From positions 1,674,001 to 1,738,000 of the forward strand of contig NZ_CP032570.1 of assembly GCF_003626915.1 (NCBI RefSeq): a stretch of 64,000 nucleotides of DNA, written 5' to 3'. Positions 8,376 through 18,239 of this stretch are shown here, in pieces. The notes beneath the pieces are model-generated. The model worked only from the letters and a program-made list of their open reading frames with translations, did no database searches and was not told the origin of the DNA. How positions within the stretch are numbered: position 1 is the stretch's first letter; each line of letters starts with the position of its first letter. The DNA comes from Tsuneonella amylolytica. Lineage in GTDB: Bacteria > Pseudomonadota > Alphaproteobacteria > Sphingomonadales > Sphingomonadaceae. The position numbers were made by a program, and so were the translations under genes.

Positions 8376-11030
8376 ATGGATATCGCCCGCACACCCTCCA
8401 CCCCCGACGGCAACCCCGAGATGGCCGACGCGCCGCCGATGCCCAAAGAACCGCCTGTAATCCGGCGCGAGGACTACACGCCGTTCCCCTGGCTCGTGCC
8501 CGTCACGCGGCTGGAGTTCGAACTCGGGATCGAGAGCACGCGGGTCACCTGCACGCTGGCGATCGAACCCAACCCCGCGGTCGATGGAGCCGACGTCCTG
8601 CGCCTCAATGGCGACGGGCTGGAGCCGGTCTCGGTCGAGATCGACGGCGAAGGCGCGAGCGACTGGCGGATGGAAGATGGCGATCTCGTGATCCCGCTCG
8701 CCCACGAACGACACGAGGTCACTGTCGTGACCCGGATCGCGCCGGCCGAGAACAGCCAGCTCATGGGCCTCTACGCCTCGAACGGGATGCTCTGCACCCA
8801 GTGCGAGGCCGAGGGCTTCCGCCGCATCGCCTTCTTCCCCGACCGGCCCGACGTGCTCAGCACCTATACCGTGCGGATGGCGGGCCCGAAGGACCAGTTC
8901 CCCGTGCTGCTGTCGAACGGCAACCGGGTCGCGACCGGCGAGGGCGAGGACGGAACCCATTGGGCCGAATGGCACGATCCCTGGTCCAAGCCGAGCTACC
9001 TCTTCGCGCTGGTGGCGGGCGATCTCGTCGCGCGCACCGACAGCTTCACCACCATGAACGGCCGCGCGGTCGAACTGAACATCTACGTGCGCGAAGGCGA
9101 CCTGCCGCGCACGCAGCACGCGATGGAATCGCTCAAGAAGTCGATGAGATGGGACGAGGAGACGTTCGGGCGCGAATACGACCTCGACCTGTTCAACATC
9201 GTCGCGGTGGGCGACTTCAACATGGGGGCGATGGAGAACAAGGGCCTCAACGTCTTCAACACCAAGTACGTCCTCGCCGATCCGGAAACCGCCACCGACG
9301 GCGACTACGACGGGATCGAGGGCGTGATCGCGCACGAATACTTCCACAACTGGTCGGGCAACCGCGTGACCTGCCGCGATTGGTTCCAGCTCAGCCTGAA
9401 GGAAGGCTTCACGGTGCTGCGCGACCAGCTCTTCAGCCAGGACATGCAGGGTGAGGCGGTCAAGCGGATCGAGGACGTGCGCCTGCTCCGCAGCATCCAG
9501 TTTCCCGAGGATTCGGGCCCGCTGGCGCATCCCATCCGCCCCGACAGCTTCCGCGAGATCTCGAACTTCTACACCTCGACCATCTACAACAAGGGCGCCG
9601 AGGTCATCCGCATGATGCGCACGATGGCGGGGCCGCAAGCCTTCCGGCAGGGCACCGACCTCTATTTCGAGCGCCACGACGGCGAGGCGGCGACCTGCGA
9701 GGATTTCGTGAAGGCGATGGAGGACGGGGCGGGGCTCGACCTTGCGCAGTTCCGCCGCTGGTACAGCCAGGCCGGCACACCGAAGGTCGAGGTCGCGCTG
9801 GCGCACGACGGCGATACGGCGACACTGACGCTCGGGCAGGAAATCCCCGCGACCCCCGGCCAGCTCGCCAAGCTGCCGATGCCGATCCCGCTGAAGCTCG
9901 CGCTGTTTGACCGCGCGACCGGCAAGCACCGCGGCGAACAGCTCGTCGTGCTCGACGGCGCCGACAAGACGATCGCGTTCGACGGGTTCGCCGATGCGCC
10001 GGTGCTGTCCATCAATCGCGGCTTCTCGGCCCCCGTGTCGATCGAGCGCGCGGTGTCCGCGGACGATCTCGTGTTCCTCGCCGCGCACGATGACGACGCC
10101 TTCGCCCGGTACGAGGCGATGCAGGAACTGATCGTCGGGCATCTGGTCGCCGAAGTCGGCGGCGGGCTGTCCGATACGGACCGCGATGCCGGGCGCGCGG
10201 CGATCGGCGGGGCGCTCGAGGCTATCCTCGCCGACGAGGGCCTCGACGACCAGATGCGCGGCGAGCTTATGATGCTGCCGAGCCAGACCTACATCGCCGA
10301 ACAGCTGCTGGTCTCGGACCCCGGGCGCATCCACGCCGCGCGCGAGGCGCTGAAGGCATGGCTAGGCGTGCGGCTGGAGGATGCGCTCGCGGCGCTCCAC
10401 GAGCGGGCGAGCAAGCTGTCTGACGGCATGACCGCCGAGGCCCGCGGTGCGCGCAAGGTGAAGACGCAGGCACTCGTCTACCTTGCCGCGGGCAGCCCCG
10501 AACGGGCCGCGAAGATGGCCGCGGCGCAATACGACGCCGCGACGACGATGACCGACCGGCAGGGCGCGCTGATGGTGCTGTGTGGGCTCGACGGAATCGA
10601 GCGGACGAACAAGCTGATCGATTTCTACAACCGCTACCGGAACAACGCGCTGGTGATCGACAAGTGGTTCAGCCTGCAAGCCGCCTCGCTCCACCCCGCC
10701 GCGATCGAACACGTGAAGGCGCTGGCGAAGCATCCCGACTTCTCGCTGCGCAACCCCAACCGGGTGCGCAGCCTGTACATGGCGTTCGCCGGCAACCCGC
10801 ACGCATTCCACGACGCGAGCGGCGAGGGCTACCGTATCATCGCCGACCTCATACTCGCGCTCGACCCGCTCAATGCGCAGACCGCCGCGCGCTTCGTGCC
10901 GCCGCTCGGGCGCTGGCGGCGGGTGGAGCCGGGCCGCGCGGCGATGATGCGAAGCGAGCTGGAACGGATCGCCGCGACCGGGGGCCTGTCGCGCGATACC
11001 TTCGAACAGGTGAGCCGCTCGCTTGGCTGA
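8376..11030 (+). CDS. pepN: Aminopeptidase N (M1 family)
   Basis: Zinc aminopeptidase for cytoplasmic peptide turnover. The 884-aa length is close to the E. coli enzyme. The substrate-anchoring motif GAMENKGLNVFN is near residue 284, and the zinc site VIAHEYFHNWSGNRVT (HExxH) near residue 320 with the third ligand Glu in LKEGFTV about 19 residues on. The C-terminal Ig-like and helical domains are complete. A later ATG (MADAPPMPK) could be the real start. The stop overlaps pgeF by 8 nt. Confidence 0.95.
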   Translation: MDIARTPSTPDGNPEMADAPPMPKEPPVIRREDYTPFPWLVPVTRLEFELGIESTRVTCTLAIEPNPAVDGADVLRLNGDGLEPVSVEIDGEGASDWRMEDGDLVIPLAHERHEVTVVTRIAPAENSQLMGLYASNGMLCTQCEAEGFRRIAFFPDRPDVLSTYTVRMAGPKDQFPVLLSNGNRVATGEGEDGTHWAEWHDPWSKPSYLFALVAGDLVARTDSFTTMNGRAVELNIYVREGDLPRTQHAMESLKKSMRWDEETFGREYDLDLFNIVAVGDFNMGAMENKGLNVFNTKYVLADPETATDGDYDGIEGVIAHEYFHNWSGNRVTCRDWFQLSLKEGFTVLRDQLFSQDMQGEAVKRIEDVRLLRSIQFPEDSGPLAHPIRPDSFREISNFYTSTIYNKGAEVIRMMRTMAGPQAFRQGTDLYFERHDGEAATCEDFVKAMEDGAGLDLAQFRRWYSQAGTPKVEVALAHDGDTATLTLGQEIPATPGQLAKLPMPIPLKLALFDRATGKHRGEQLVVLDGADKTIAFDGFADAPVLSINRGFSAPVSIERAVSADDLVFLAAHDDDAFARYEAMQELIVGHLVAEVGGGLSDTDRDAGRAAIGGALEAILADEGLDDQMRGELMMLPSQTYIAEQLLVSDPGRIHAAREALKAWLGVRLEDALAALHERASKLSDGMTAEARGARKVKTQALVYLAAGSPERAAKMAAAQYDAATTMTDRQGALMVLCGLDGIERTNKLIDFYNRYRNNALVIDKWFSLQAASLHPAAIEHVKALAKHPDFSLRNPNRVRSLYMAFAGNPHAFHDASGEGYRIIADLILALDPLNAQTAARFVPPLGRWRRVEPGRAAMMRSELERIAATGGLSRDTFEQVSRSLG

Positions 11031-11691
11031 CCTCATCGAAGCGCGGGCGCTGGCGGGTCTGCCGCACGGCTTTTCGGACCAGGACGGGCTCACCGCCGCC
11101 AACCGCCCGCTGCCGGGTCCGCTGGTGACGGTGCGGCAGGTCCATTCGCCCGATGTCGCGACGATCACCGGCCCGTGGGACGACGGCGCCGCGCCGCCGG
11201 CTGCCGATGCGCTGGTCACCGAGGTGCCCGGCCTCTTGCTCGGCATCGTCACCGCCGACTGCGCGCCCGTTCTCCTCGCCGATCGCGAAGCCGGCGTCGT
11301 CGGTGCGGCGCACGCGGGCTGGCGCGGCGCGGCGGGCGGGGTGATCGGCAACACGGTCGCCGCGATGATCGCGCTGGGCGCCCGGGCCGAACGGATCGCG
11401 GCCGCCATCGGACCGTGCATCGCGCAGGCTTCGTACGAAGTGGGCGCGGACATGCACGATGCGTTTCCATCCGGGGCGGAACGGTTCTTCGCCCCGGGAA
11501 GCGCCGGCCACTGGCAGTTCGACCTGGCCGGCTTCGTCGCCTGGCGGCTTGCCGAATCGGGCGTGGGCATCGTCGAGGTCGCGGAACGCGACACCTACGC
11601 CGAGGAAGGCACCTTCCGGTCCTATCGCCGGGCGACCCATCGGGGCGAACCGACCGGCGGGCGGCAGATCTCGGTGATCGGGATCGCCTGA
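11023..11691 (+). CDS. pgeF: Peptidoglycan editing factor PgeF / laccase-domain protein
   Basis: A 222-aa member of the YfiH/PgeF family, which removes wrongly incorporated L-Ser from peptidoglycan precursors in E. coli and is also described as a polyphenol oxidase. The metal-binding set is visible: VRQVHSPDV, VTADCAPVLLADREA and GAAHAGWRGAAGGV. The start is TTG at 11023, just inside the end of pepN, giving MADLIEARALAGLPHGF. There is no better start downstream before conserved sequence. Confidence 0.88.
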   Translation: MADLIEARALAGLPHGFSDQDGLTAANRPLPGPLVTVRQVHSPDVATITGPWDDGAAPPAADALVTEVPGLLLGIVTADCAPVLLADREAGVVGAAHAGWRGAAGGVIGNTVAAMIALGARAERIAAAIGPCIAQASYEVGADMHDAFPSGAERFFAPGSAGHWQFDLAGFVAWRLAESGVGIVEVAERDTYAEEGTFRSYRRATHRGEPTGGRQISVIGIA

Positions 11692-11747
11692 CGCAAAGGT
11701 GCGGAGCCGGGGGCGCCAGAGCGGTCGGAATTGCGCCACAATGGCGG

Positions 11748-11776
11748 TTGGCAAGGTGGCAACTTGCGTTTATGCG
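11748..11776 (+). promoter_or_regulatory. Candidate promoter with dyad ahead of petABC
   Basis: TTGGCA (11748-11753), a 17-nt spacer and TATGCG (11771-11776), about 150 nt upstream of petA. Inside it lies an imperfect dyad, GCAAG (11751-11755) and CTTGC (11763-11767). No known regulator site is recognised. The surrounding 236-bp gap holds no convincing gene. Low-confidence prediction. Confidence 0.3.
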
Positions 11777-11927
11777 CGCCGCAAACCGGCACTGGGGGCG
11801 GGCGCGTGCCCATCCTGCGAGTGAACCGCGAAACAGGGGCATTGCAGCTTCGGATCGTGGCCGGTCGGCAAGTATCTATCCGCTCGTTTCGTCGCGGGCG
11901 CTCAATCGTTAGGGCAAGGCACCACCG

Positions 11928-12524
11928 ATGGCTGACACCACTGGCACCGCGAACCCCGACGCCATCCCCGGGACCGTTGCGGTCGAGGGCGAAGGCGGCG
12001 GAGACCATGTTCGCCGGCGCGACTTCCTGAACATCGCGGCGGTCGCCGCGGCGGGCACCGGCGGCGTGATCGTCCTCCTTCCGCTCATCAGCCAGATGGC
12101 CCCCAGCGCCGACGTGCTCGCGGAAAGCAGCACCGAGGTCGACGTCTCGGCGATCCAGCCGGGCCAGGCGATCAAGGCGATCTTCCGCAAGCAGCCGCTG
12201 TTCGTGCGCCGCCTGACGCCGCAGGAAATCCAGATGGCCGACGCCGTTCCGCTGGGCGATCTGCGCGACCCGCAGACGCTGGAAGAGCGGACCAAGGAAG
12301 GCCATACCGACATGCTCATCACGATGGGCGTGTGCACGCACCTTGGCTGCGTCCCGCTGGGCGCCGCCGAAGGCGAGCCGCGCGGCGAGTTCGGCGGCTA
12401 TTTCTGCCCGTGCCACGGTTCGCACTACGACACCGCCGCGCGCATCCGCAAAGGTCCGGCGCCCACGAACCTCGAGGTTCCGGACTACGAATTCATCAGC
12501 GACACCGTCGTCAAGGTCGGCTGA
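11928..12524 (+). CDS. petA: Ubiquinol-cytochrome c reductase Rieske iron-sulfur subunit
   Basis: Rieske [2Fe-2S] subunit of the bc1 complex, passing electrons from ubiquinol to cytochrome c1. The 198-aa protein starts with a Tat-type signal-anchor ([19 protein letters not shown]). Its two cluster loops are [10 protein letters not shown] (near residue 135) and CPCHGSHYD (near residue 160), which supply the two Cys and two His ligands and the disulfide. It is the first gene of petABC, 20 nt before petB. Confidence 0.97.
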   Translation: MADTTGTANPDAIPGTVAVEGEGGGDHVRRRDFLNIAAVAAAGTGGVIVLLPLISQMAPSADVLAESSTEVDVSAIQPGQAIKAIFRKQPLFVRRLTPQEIQMADAVPLGDLRDPQTLEERTKEGHTDMLITMGVCTHLGCVPLGAAEGEPRGEFGGYFCPCHGSHYDTAARIRKGPAPTNLEVPDYEFISDTVVKVG

Positions 12525-12544
12525 GGCGAGAGAGAGCACCCACC

Positions 12545-13864
12545 ATGAGCTTCCCCTGGGCCAAGCATTACGAACCGCAGACCGCGTTCACCAAGTGGAT
12601 GGACGAGAAGCTGCCCCTGCCGCGCCTCGTCTACGGCGCGATCGGCGGCGGCTATCCGGTGCCGCGCAACCTCAACTACATGTGGAACTTCGGCGTGCTC
12701 GCCGGCTTCTGCCTGGTGCTGCAGATCGTCACCGGCGTCGTGCTGGCGATGCACTATGCCGCCAACGGCCTGGTCGCCTTCGCGTCCACCGAACACATCA
12801 TGCGCGACGTCAACTGGGGCTGGATGCTGCGTTACGCGCACGCCAACGGCGCCAGCTTCTTCTTCATGGTGCTGTACCTGCATATCTTCCGCGGGTTCTT
12901 CTATTCGAGCTACAAGGCTCCGCGCGAGATGGTGTGGCTGCTCGGCGTGGTGATCTTCCTCCTCGCGATGGCCACCGCGTTCATGGGCTGCGTGCTGCCG
13001 TGGGGCCAGATGAGCTTCTGGGGCGCGAAGGTCATCACCGGCCTGTTCGGCGCTATTCCCGTCATCGGCGAGCCGATCCAGATCTGGCTGCTCGGCGGCT
13101 ACGCGCCCGATAATGCGGCGCTCAACCGCTTCTTCTCGCTGCACTACCTGCTGCCGTTTGTGATCGCCGGCGTCGTGGTGCTGCACATCTGGGCGCTGCA
13201 CATTCCCGGTTCCTCGAACCCCACCGGCGTCGAGGTGAAGCAGGAATCCGACACGATCCCGTTCCACCCGTACTACACCGCGAAGGACGGGTTCGGACTC
13301 GGCGTGTTCCTGATCCTCTACTGCGCCTTCCTGTTCTTCATGCCGAACATGCTGGGCCACCCCGACAACTACATCGAGGCGAACCCGCTCAGCACCCCGG
13401 CGCTGATCGTTCCGGAATGGTATTTCTACCCGTTCTACGCGATCCTTCGTGCGTTCACGGTGGACCTGCACATCCCGTTCACGAACATCGTCATCATCGA
13501 GGCGAAGCTCCTGGGCGTCATGGCGATGTTCAGCGCGATCCTGGTGTGGTTCTTCCTGCCCTGGCTCGACAAGGGTCCGGTCCGCAGCGGCCACTACCGT
13601 CCGCTGTTCCGCAAGTTCTTCTGGTTCGGGCTGATCCCGTGCATGGTCGCCCTGTTCTACCTCGGCGGCGCGCACGCGGAAGAACCGTACATCATGCTCA
13701 GCCAGCTGGCTTCGGCGTACTACTTCCTCCACTTCCTCGTCATCCTGCCCATCGTCAGCATGATCGAGCGGCCCGAACCGCTGCCGTATTCGATCACCGA
13801 AGCGGTGCTCGGCGAGGACAAGACCGCGGTGCTCGGCGAGAACGCCGAACCGGTCGGCGTGTGA
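12545..13864 (+). CDS. petB: Cytochrome b of the bc1 complex
   Basis: Eight-helix membrane subunit (439 aa) that holds both b haems and the Qo/Qi sites. The sequence shows [17 protein letters not shown] and [17 protein letters not shown], which carry haem histidines, and the Qo-site [14 protein letters not shown] near residue 291. The start ATG at 12545 follows a purine-rich stretch, gaggcgagagagagc. It sits between petA and petC in the canonical order. Confidence 0.97.
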   Translation: MSFPWAKHYEPQTAFTKWMDEKLPLPRLVYGAIGGGYPVPRNLNYMWNFGVLAGFCLVLQIVTGVVLAMHYAANGLVAFASTEHIMRDVNWGWMLRYAHANGASFFFMVLYLHIFRGFFYSSYKAPREMVWLLGVVIFLLAMATAFMGCVLPWGQMSFWGAKVITGLFGAIPVIGEPIQIWLLGGYAPDNAALNRFFSLHYLLPFVIAGVVVLHIWALHIPGSSNPTGVEVKQESDTIPFHPYYTAKDGFGLGVFLILYCAFLFFMPNMLGHPDNYIEANPLSTPALIVPEWYFYPFYAILRAFTVDLHIPFTNIVIIEAKLLGVMAMFSAILVWFFLPWLDKGPVRSGHYRPLFRKFFWFGLIPCMVALFYLGGAHAEEPYIMLSQLASAYYFLHFLVILPIVSMIERPEPLPYSITEAVLGEDKTAVLGENAEPVGV

Positions 13865-13891
13865 CACGGCCCTAGGGAAAGCGACAAGACA

Positions 13892-14776
13892 ATGATCCGT
13901 ATCATCGGAATCCTCGCCGGCGTGTTCTTCGCGGTCATGGCGATGTGGGCCTTCTTTACCGGCCTCTTCACCGTCATTTCGGAAGGCAAGTTCGTCGAGC
14001 CGACGGCCGAGCACGAGTTCCACCTGCCCCCGCGCGACGCGAACCTGCCCTCGGACGGGCTGTTCGGCCGCTTCGACCGGGCCCAGCTGCAGCGCGGCCT
14101 GCAGGTGTACAAGGAAGTGTGCGCCGGGTGCCACGGCCTGAAGTACGTCGCTTTCCGCGATCTCACCGCGCTCGGATATTCCGATGCCGAGGTGAAGGCG
14201 ATCGCCGCGGGCTTCCAGGTTCCCGGGGTCGATCCCACCACGGGCGAGGCGAACACCCGCCCGGGCCTGCCGACCGACTACTTCCCCGATCCTTATCCCA
14301 ACGACGTCGCCGCGCGCGCCGCCAACAACAACGCCGTGCCGCCCGACCTGTCGCTGATGACGAAGGCGCGCCACGACGGCTCGAACTACGTCTATTCGCT
14401 GCTGACGGGATACCGGAACCTCGACACCTTCACGATCGGCGGGAAAACGGTGAAGGAGGAATTCCCCGAATTCACCACGCCGCCCAACGGCCACTTCAAT
14501 CCGTACTTCGCGAACCTCAACATCGCGATGCCGCCGCCGCTGACCGCCGCCGGTCAGGTGACTTATGCCGAGGGCAACCCGGCGCCGACGGTCGACCAGA
14601 TGGCGAAAGACGTGACCGCGTTCATGACCTGGACGGCCGAGCCCAAGCTCGAGAAGCGCCGCCAGGTCGGCTTCCCGGTGCTCGGCTTCCTGATCTTCGC
14701 CACCATTCTCGCCTACCTCGCCAAGAACCAGGTGTGGGCTGCGATCAAGCCGAAGAAGGCCAAGGTCGTCCGCTGA
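13892..14776 (+). CDS. petC: Cytochrome c1 of the bc1 complex
   Basis: Membrane-anchored c-type cytochrome (294 aa). An N-terminal hydrophobic helix (IIGILAGVFFAVMAMWAFF) precedes the haem-attachment motif VCAGCHGLKYV (CxxCH near residues 77-81). The likely axial Met lies in LNIAMPPPL. A C-terminal anchor, GFPVLGFLIFATILAYLA, ends in a lysine-rich tail. It completes the petABC operon and is followed 13 nt later by apt. Confidence 0.96.
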   Translation: MIRIIGILAGVFFAVMAMWAFFTGLFTVISEGKFVEPTAEHEFHLPPRDANLPSDGLFGRFDRAQLQRGLQVYKEVCAGCHGLKYVAFRDLTALGYSDAEVKAIAAGFQVPGVDPTTGEANTRPGLPTDYFPDPYPNDVAARAANNNAVPPDLSLMTKARHDGSNYVYSLLTGYRNLDTFTIGGKTVKEEFPEFTTPPNGHFNPYFANLNIAMPPPLTAAGQVTYAEGNPAPTVDQMAKDVTAFMTWTAEPKLEKRRQVGFPVLGFLIFATILAYLAKNQVWAAIKPKKAKVVR

Positions 14777-14789
14777 GGACGCACGGGGC

Positions 14790-15320
14790 ATGACCCCGGA
14801 CCAGTTGAAGGACCTCGTGCGCTCGGTGCCTGATTTCCCGGCACCGGGCGTTCTCTTTCGCGACATCACGACCCTCGTCGCGCATGGCGAGGGCCTGCGC
14901 GCCAGCGTCGGTCACCTGGCCGAACGGGCGCGCGGGGCGGACCTTGTCGCCGGGATGGAAGCCCGCGGCTTCATCTTCGGCGCGGCGGTCGCCATCGAAC
15001 TCGGCATCGGCTTCGTCCCCGTGCGCAAGCCCGGCAAGCTGCCGGGGCCCACCATCGGCATCGACTACGATCTCGAATACGGTACCGACCGGCTGGAGAT
15101 CGACCCCACCGCCATCCCGCCGGGTGCGCGGGTGGCGATCGTCGACGATCTCATCGCCACCGGCGGTACTGCGCTGGCGGCCGCCGAACTGCTGCGCCGC
15201 GCAGCCGCGAGAGTGGAGTCGGCGCTGTTCGTGATCGACCTGCCGGACCTCGGCGGGGCGGACCGGCTGCGCACCGCGGGTCTCGCGGTCGACGCCCTGA
15301 TGGCGTTCCCCGGCCACTGA
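14790..15320 (+). CDS. apt: Adenine phosphoribosyltransferase
   Basis: Purine salvage enzyme making AMP from adenine and PRPP. The 176-aa protein has SVPDFPAPGVLFRDITTL at the N-terminus, GMEARGFIFGAAVA, and the PRPP loop VAIVDDLIATGGTALAAAEL around residues 112-131. Length is normal. It lies 13 nt after petC and probably shares its transcript, a linkage with no obvious biochemical logic. Confidence 0.95.
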   Translation: MTPDQLKDLVRSVPDFPAPGVLFRDITTLVAHGEGLRASVGHLAERARGADLVAGMEARGFIFGAAVAIELGIGFVPVRKPGKLPGPTIGIDYDLEYGTDRLEIDPTAIPPGARVAIVDDLIATGGTALAAAELLRRAAARVESALFVIDLPDLGGADRLRTAGLAVDALMAFPGH

Positions 15321-15420
15321 TCGCGCGCGCTCGCCGGACCGGCGGGCAAAAGGCGGAAACCTTCGCCCCTCCCGGTGCATTTGCGTTCGGACGGGCTTTC
15401 TGCGACCGTCAGGGGGGTAG

Positions 15421-17322
15421 ATGGAACAGGCACAGGCTCTGGTGATCGCGCTGGTCGGCGTGCTTGGTATCGGCGCGCAGTGGATCGCATGGCGAACCGG
15501 CTGGCCGGCGATCGTGCTCATGCTCATTGCCGGCTTTCTCGCCGGGCCAGTCCTCCATATCTTCGACCCCGAGACGACCTTCGGGCCGATGCTCGCCCCG
15601 ATGATCTCGATCGGCGTGGCGCTGATCCTGTTCGAGGGCGGTCTCAGCCTGAATTTCCGTGAATGGTCGCACGCCGGCAGCGCGGTCTGGCGGCTCTTCG
15701 CGTTCGGCGTGCCGATCGGCTGGTTCCTCGGCAGCGTGGCGCTCAACATGGCGGGCCTCGTGTGGCCGGTGGCGATCCTGTTCGCCGGCATTCTGGTGGT
15801 GACGGGCCCGACGGTGGTCATTCCCTTGCTGCGCGAGGCGAACGTTCAGCAGCGCCCGGCCGCCATCCTCAAGTGGGAATCGATCGTCAACGATCCCGCC
15901 GGCGCGCTGTGCGCGGTCATCGCCTACGAATACTTCCGCAAGTCGGCGAACGGATACACGGCGCTGGAGATCGTGCCACCCCTGCTGCTGGCGGCGGTGC
16001 TCGCAGCCGTGCTCGGCTACGCCGCGGCGCGCGCGATCGCGTGGTCCTTCCCGCGCGGCGTGGTGCCAGAATTCCTGAAGGTGCCGGTACTGCTGACCGT
16101 GGTGGTCGCGGTATTCGTAGGCGCCGACCTCATCGAGCACGAGGCCGGCCTCATCTCGGTAACCGTCATGGGCGTCGCGCTCGCGAACATGAACGTGCAG
16201 TCGCTGCGCAGCATCCACCCGTTCAAGCAGAACGTGGCGGTGCTGCTGGTGTCGGGCATCTTCATCCTGCTCGCCTCCAGCCTGAAGCTGGAAGACCTGC
16301 GCTACCTCGAATGGCGGTTCGGGCTGTTTCTGCTCGCGTTGCTGTTCGTGATCCGTCCGGCGACGGTCCTGCTCAGCCTGATCGGCAGCTCGCTGCCGTG
16401 GCGCGAGCGATTGTTCATCGCGTGGATCGCGCCGCGCGGTATCGTGCTGGTGGCGATCAGCGGCCTGTTCGCGCTGCGCCTCGCGGACCTCGGCTATGCC
16501 GACGGCAACATCCTCATCGGCCTGAGCTTCGCGGTCGTGGTGGCGACGATCGTCGCGCACGGGTTCACGATGAACATCGTCGCGCGGTTGCTGGGCATCA
16601 AGGGATCGAGCCGGCCCGGCCTGCTGATCGTCGGCGCGACCCGCTGGACGATCGCGCTCGCCCGCCAGATGCAGGAACTGGGCACACCGGTCACCATCGC
16701 CGATTCGAGCTGGGAGCGTCTGAGCCGCGTCCGCCAGGCGGGCCTGCCGTTCTATCACGGCGAGATCCTGCACGAAGCGACCGAGCACGATCTCGATCTC
16801 GCGCCGTACCAGTCGCTCGTCGCGGCGACCGAGAACGAGGCGTACAACACGCTCGTCTGCAACGAGTTCGCGCACGTCTTCGGCCGCGATTCGGTCTACC
16901 AGTTGGGCGAGGAAGGCAACGAGCACGACAAGAGCCGCCTGCCCGAAAGCCTGCGCGGACGGGCGCTGTTCAAGGCCGGCTTCGGGGTGGAGGACCTCCT
17001 CGCCAAGCAGGCCGAGGGCTGGGTGTTCCGCAAGACGCGGCTGTCCGACCGGTTCGGCTTCGACGATGCGAAGGACCGGCTGCCCGAGGCGGGGCAGATG
17101 CTGCTGATCGTCCGGCCCGATGGCACGCTGCGCTTCTTCACGCACGCCACCCAGCCCCAGCCGCGGGCGGACGACACGGTCATCTCGTATTCCCCTGCCG
17201 CCGAACGCACGCCCGAAGCCGCCGCGGCGAAGAATGCGGCGCGCAAGGCAGCGAAGTCCGAACGGCCTGCCGAGCGGTCGCCCGACGGTTCGCCCGACCG
17301 GCCGCGGGAGGCCACCACATGA
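15421..17322 (+). CDS. Na+(K+)/H+ antiporter, CPA1/NhaP type with RCK-like domain
   Basis: A 633-aa protein with about twelve transmembrane helices in residues 1-395 and then a cytoplasmic NAD-binding TrkA-N-like domain starting at RPGLLIVGATRWTIALARQM. The antiporter core contains VTGPTVVIPLLREANVQ and KWESIVNDPAGALCAV, the region with the conserved Asn-Asp pair, plus WIAPRGIVLVAISGLFAL. The tail is Ala/Lys/Arg-rich low complexity. It likely controls pH and monovalent cations. Its stop overlaps the next gene (ATGA). Confidence 0.9.
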   Translation: MEQAQALVIALVGVLGIGAQWIAWRTGWPAIVLMLIAGFLAGPVLHIFDPETTFGPMLAPMISIGVALILFEGGLSLNFREWSHAGSAVWRLFAFGVPIGWFLGSVALNMAGLVWPVAILFAGILVVTGPTVVIPLLREANVQQRPAAILKWESIVNDPAGALCAVIAYEYFRKSANGYTALEIVPPLLLAAVLAAVLGYAAARAIAWSFPRGVVPEFLKVPVLLTVVVAVFVGADLIEHEAGLISVTVMGVALANMNVQSLRSIHPFKQNVAVLLVSGIFILLASSLKLEDLRYLEWRFGLFLLALLFVIRPATVLLSLIGSSLPWRERLFIAWIAPRGIVLVAISGLFALRLADLGYADGNILIGLSFAVVVATIVAHGFTMNIVARLLGIKGSSRPGLLIVGATRWTIALARQMQELGTPVTIADSSWERLSRVRQAGLPFYHGEILHEATEHDLDLAPYQSLVAATENEAYNTLVCNEFAHVFGRDSVYQLGEEGNEHDKSRLPESLRGRALFKAGFGVEDLLAKQAEGWVFRKTRLSDRFGFDDAKDRLPEAGQMLLIVRPDGTLRFFTHATQPQPRADDTVISYSPAAERTPEAAAAKNAARKAAKSERPAERSPDGSPDRPREATT

Positions 17323-17981
17323 CGGAGAAGACCATGCCCCGCGGACGCGTCATCGCAAGTTCCAGCCTGATCCTTGCCGCCGGACTCGCACTCGCCGGGT
17401 GCGACCGCAGCGACCCAGCGCCCGCGCCCGTCGCCACGCCTTCGGCCAGCCCGAGCGGCGACAAGGTTTCGATTATCCGCGACGACGTAGGGATCGAACG
17501 CGAAGCGGCGACCCCGATGGTGCCGCTGGAACTGTCCATAGGGTTCGGCGACGGCGGCAGCGAGTTGCCGGAACCGGCCATTGCCGCCCTGCGCGAAGCG
17601 CTCGCGTCCGAACAGATGAAGGCCGGCGGCGCGATCACATTGGGCGGGCATAGCGACAGCGCGGGCAGCGACACCGCGAACGAGCGCGCCTCGAAGGCTC
17701 GCGCCGAAGCGGTGCGCGACTGGCTGGTCGAGAACGGGGTGGACGAAGGCCGGATTACCGTGATCGCGTTCGGCGAGCAGAACCCGGTCGCCCCCAACGC
17801 GCGCCCCGACGGCACCCCCGACGAGGCCGGCCGCGCGAAGAACCGCCGGGTCGACATGACGATCGCGGTACCGCCCGGCACCCCGCCGGCGGTGCAGGAA
17901 CCCGAAGGCACGCTGGTCGACGAACTGGCCGGCCCCGACCCGTCACCCGAACCCGTCACGGGCCCGACATCGAAAGAGTGA
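17319..17981 (+). CDS. OmpA-family lipoprotein
   Basis: A 220-aa predicted lipoprotein. The signal peptide ends in the lipobox LALAGC (Cys near residue 28), then comes a Pro/Ala/Ser linker and a C-terminal OmpA-like peptidoglycan-binding domain. In that domain GHSDSAGSDTANERASKARA and GRAKNRRVDMTIA are the diagnostic pieces. Such proteins tie the outer membrane to peptidoglycan. The ATG at 17319 overlaps the antiporter stop, so the pair is co-translated. Confidence 0.9.
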   Translation: MTEKTMPRGRVIASSSLILAAGLALAGCDRSDPAPAPVATPSASPSGDKVSIIRDDVGIEREAATPMVPLELSIGFGDGGSELPEPAIAALREALASEQMKAGGAITLGGHSDSAGSDTANERASKARAEAVRDWLVENGVDEGRITVIAFGEQNPVAPNARPDGTPDEAGRAKNRRVDMTIAVPPGTPPAVQEPEGTLVDELAGPDPSPEPVTGPTSKE

Positions 17982-17982
17982 G

Positions 17983-18011
17983 TTGACGGCTGCGCCCGCC
18001 CCGTGGCAATC
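17983..18011 (+). promoter_or_regulatory. Possible promoter of tRNA-Gly
   Basis: TTGACG at 17983-17988 followed after 17 nt by GCAATC (18006-18011), about 42 nt before the tRNA. The -35 box is good and the -10 box poor. Prediction only. Confidence 0.3.
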
Positions 18012-18052
18012 GCGCGGCTCCGGTCGTCATCTGAGGGAGCGACCACGAGCGG

Positions 18053-18126
18053 GCGGGTATAGCATAGTGGTAATGCTCTAGCCTTCCAAGCTAGCTAGAG
18101 GGGTTCGATTCCCCTTACCCGCTCCA
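18053..18126 (+). tRNA. tRNA-Gly (anticodon TCC)
   Basis: A 74-nt cloverleaf with acceptor arms GCGGGTA (18053-18059) and TACCCGC (18116-18122), discriminator T and encoded CCA (18124-18126). The anticodon stem CTAGC/GCTAG encloses CTTCCAA, giving anticodon TCC at 18085-18087. The T-arm GGGGTTCGATTCCCC is perfect. Confidence 0.97.
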
Positions 18127-18239
18127 GCCCCCTCCTTCAAAGTCGCGACCCGATCGAACCGGCAGGTTCGCGGTGCCCGATTGCTCGTCGGTTTCGACGA
18201 CGGTTGTTTCGGGCTGGGTTACACTGGCATAGGCCGGGG

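Noticed and set aside
7353-10334. A 993-codon open frame on the minus strand across pepN
   Set aside because: It is antisense to a fully motif-supported pepN and part of the epimerase gene; its translation is His/Arg/Gly-rich with no domain. High GC makes such antisense frames common here.
11731-12030. A 99-aa frame ahead of and over petA
   Set aside because: It overlaps the Tat signal of petA in another frame and has no coding signal of its own.
12485-14869. A 794-codon minus-strand frame across petB and petC
   Set aside because: Antisense to the cytochrome bc1 genes; the product is Glu/Arg/His low complexity, a shadow of GC-rich codons.
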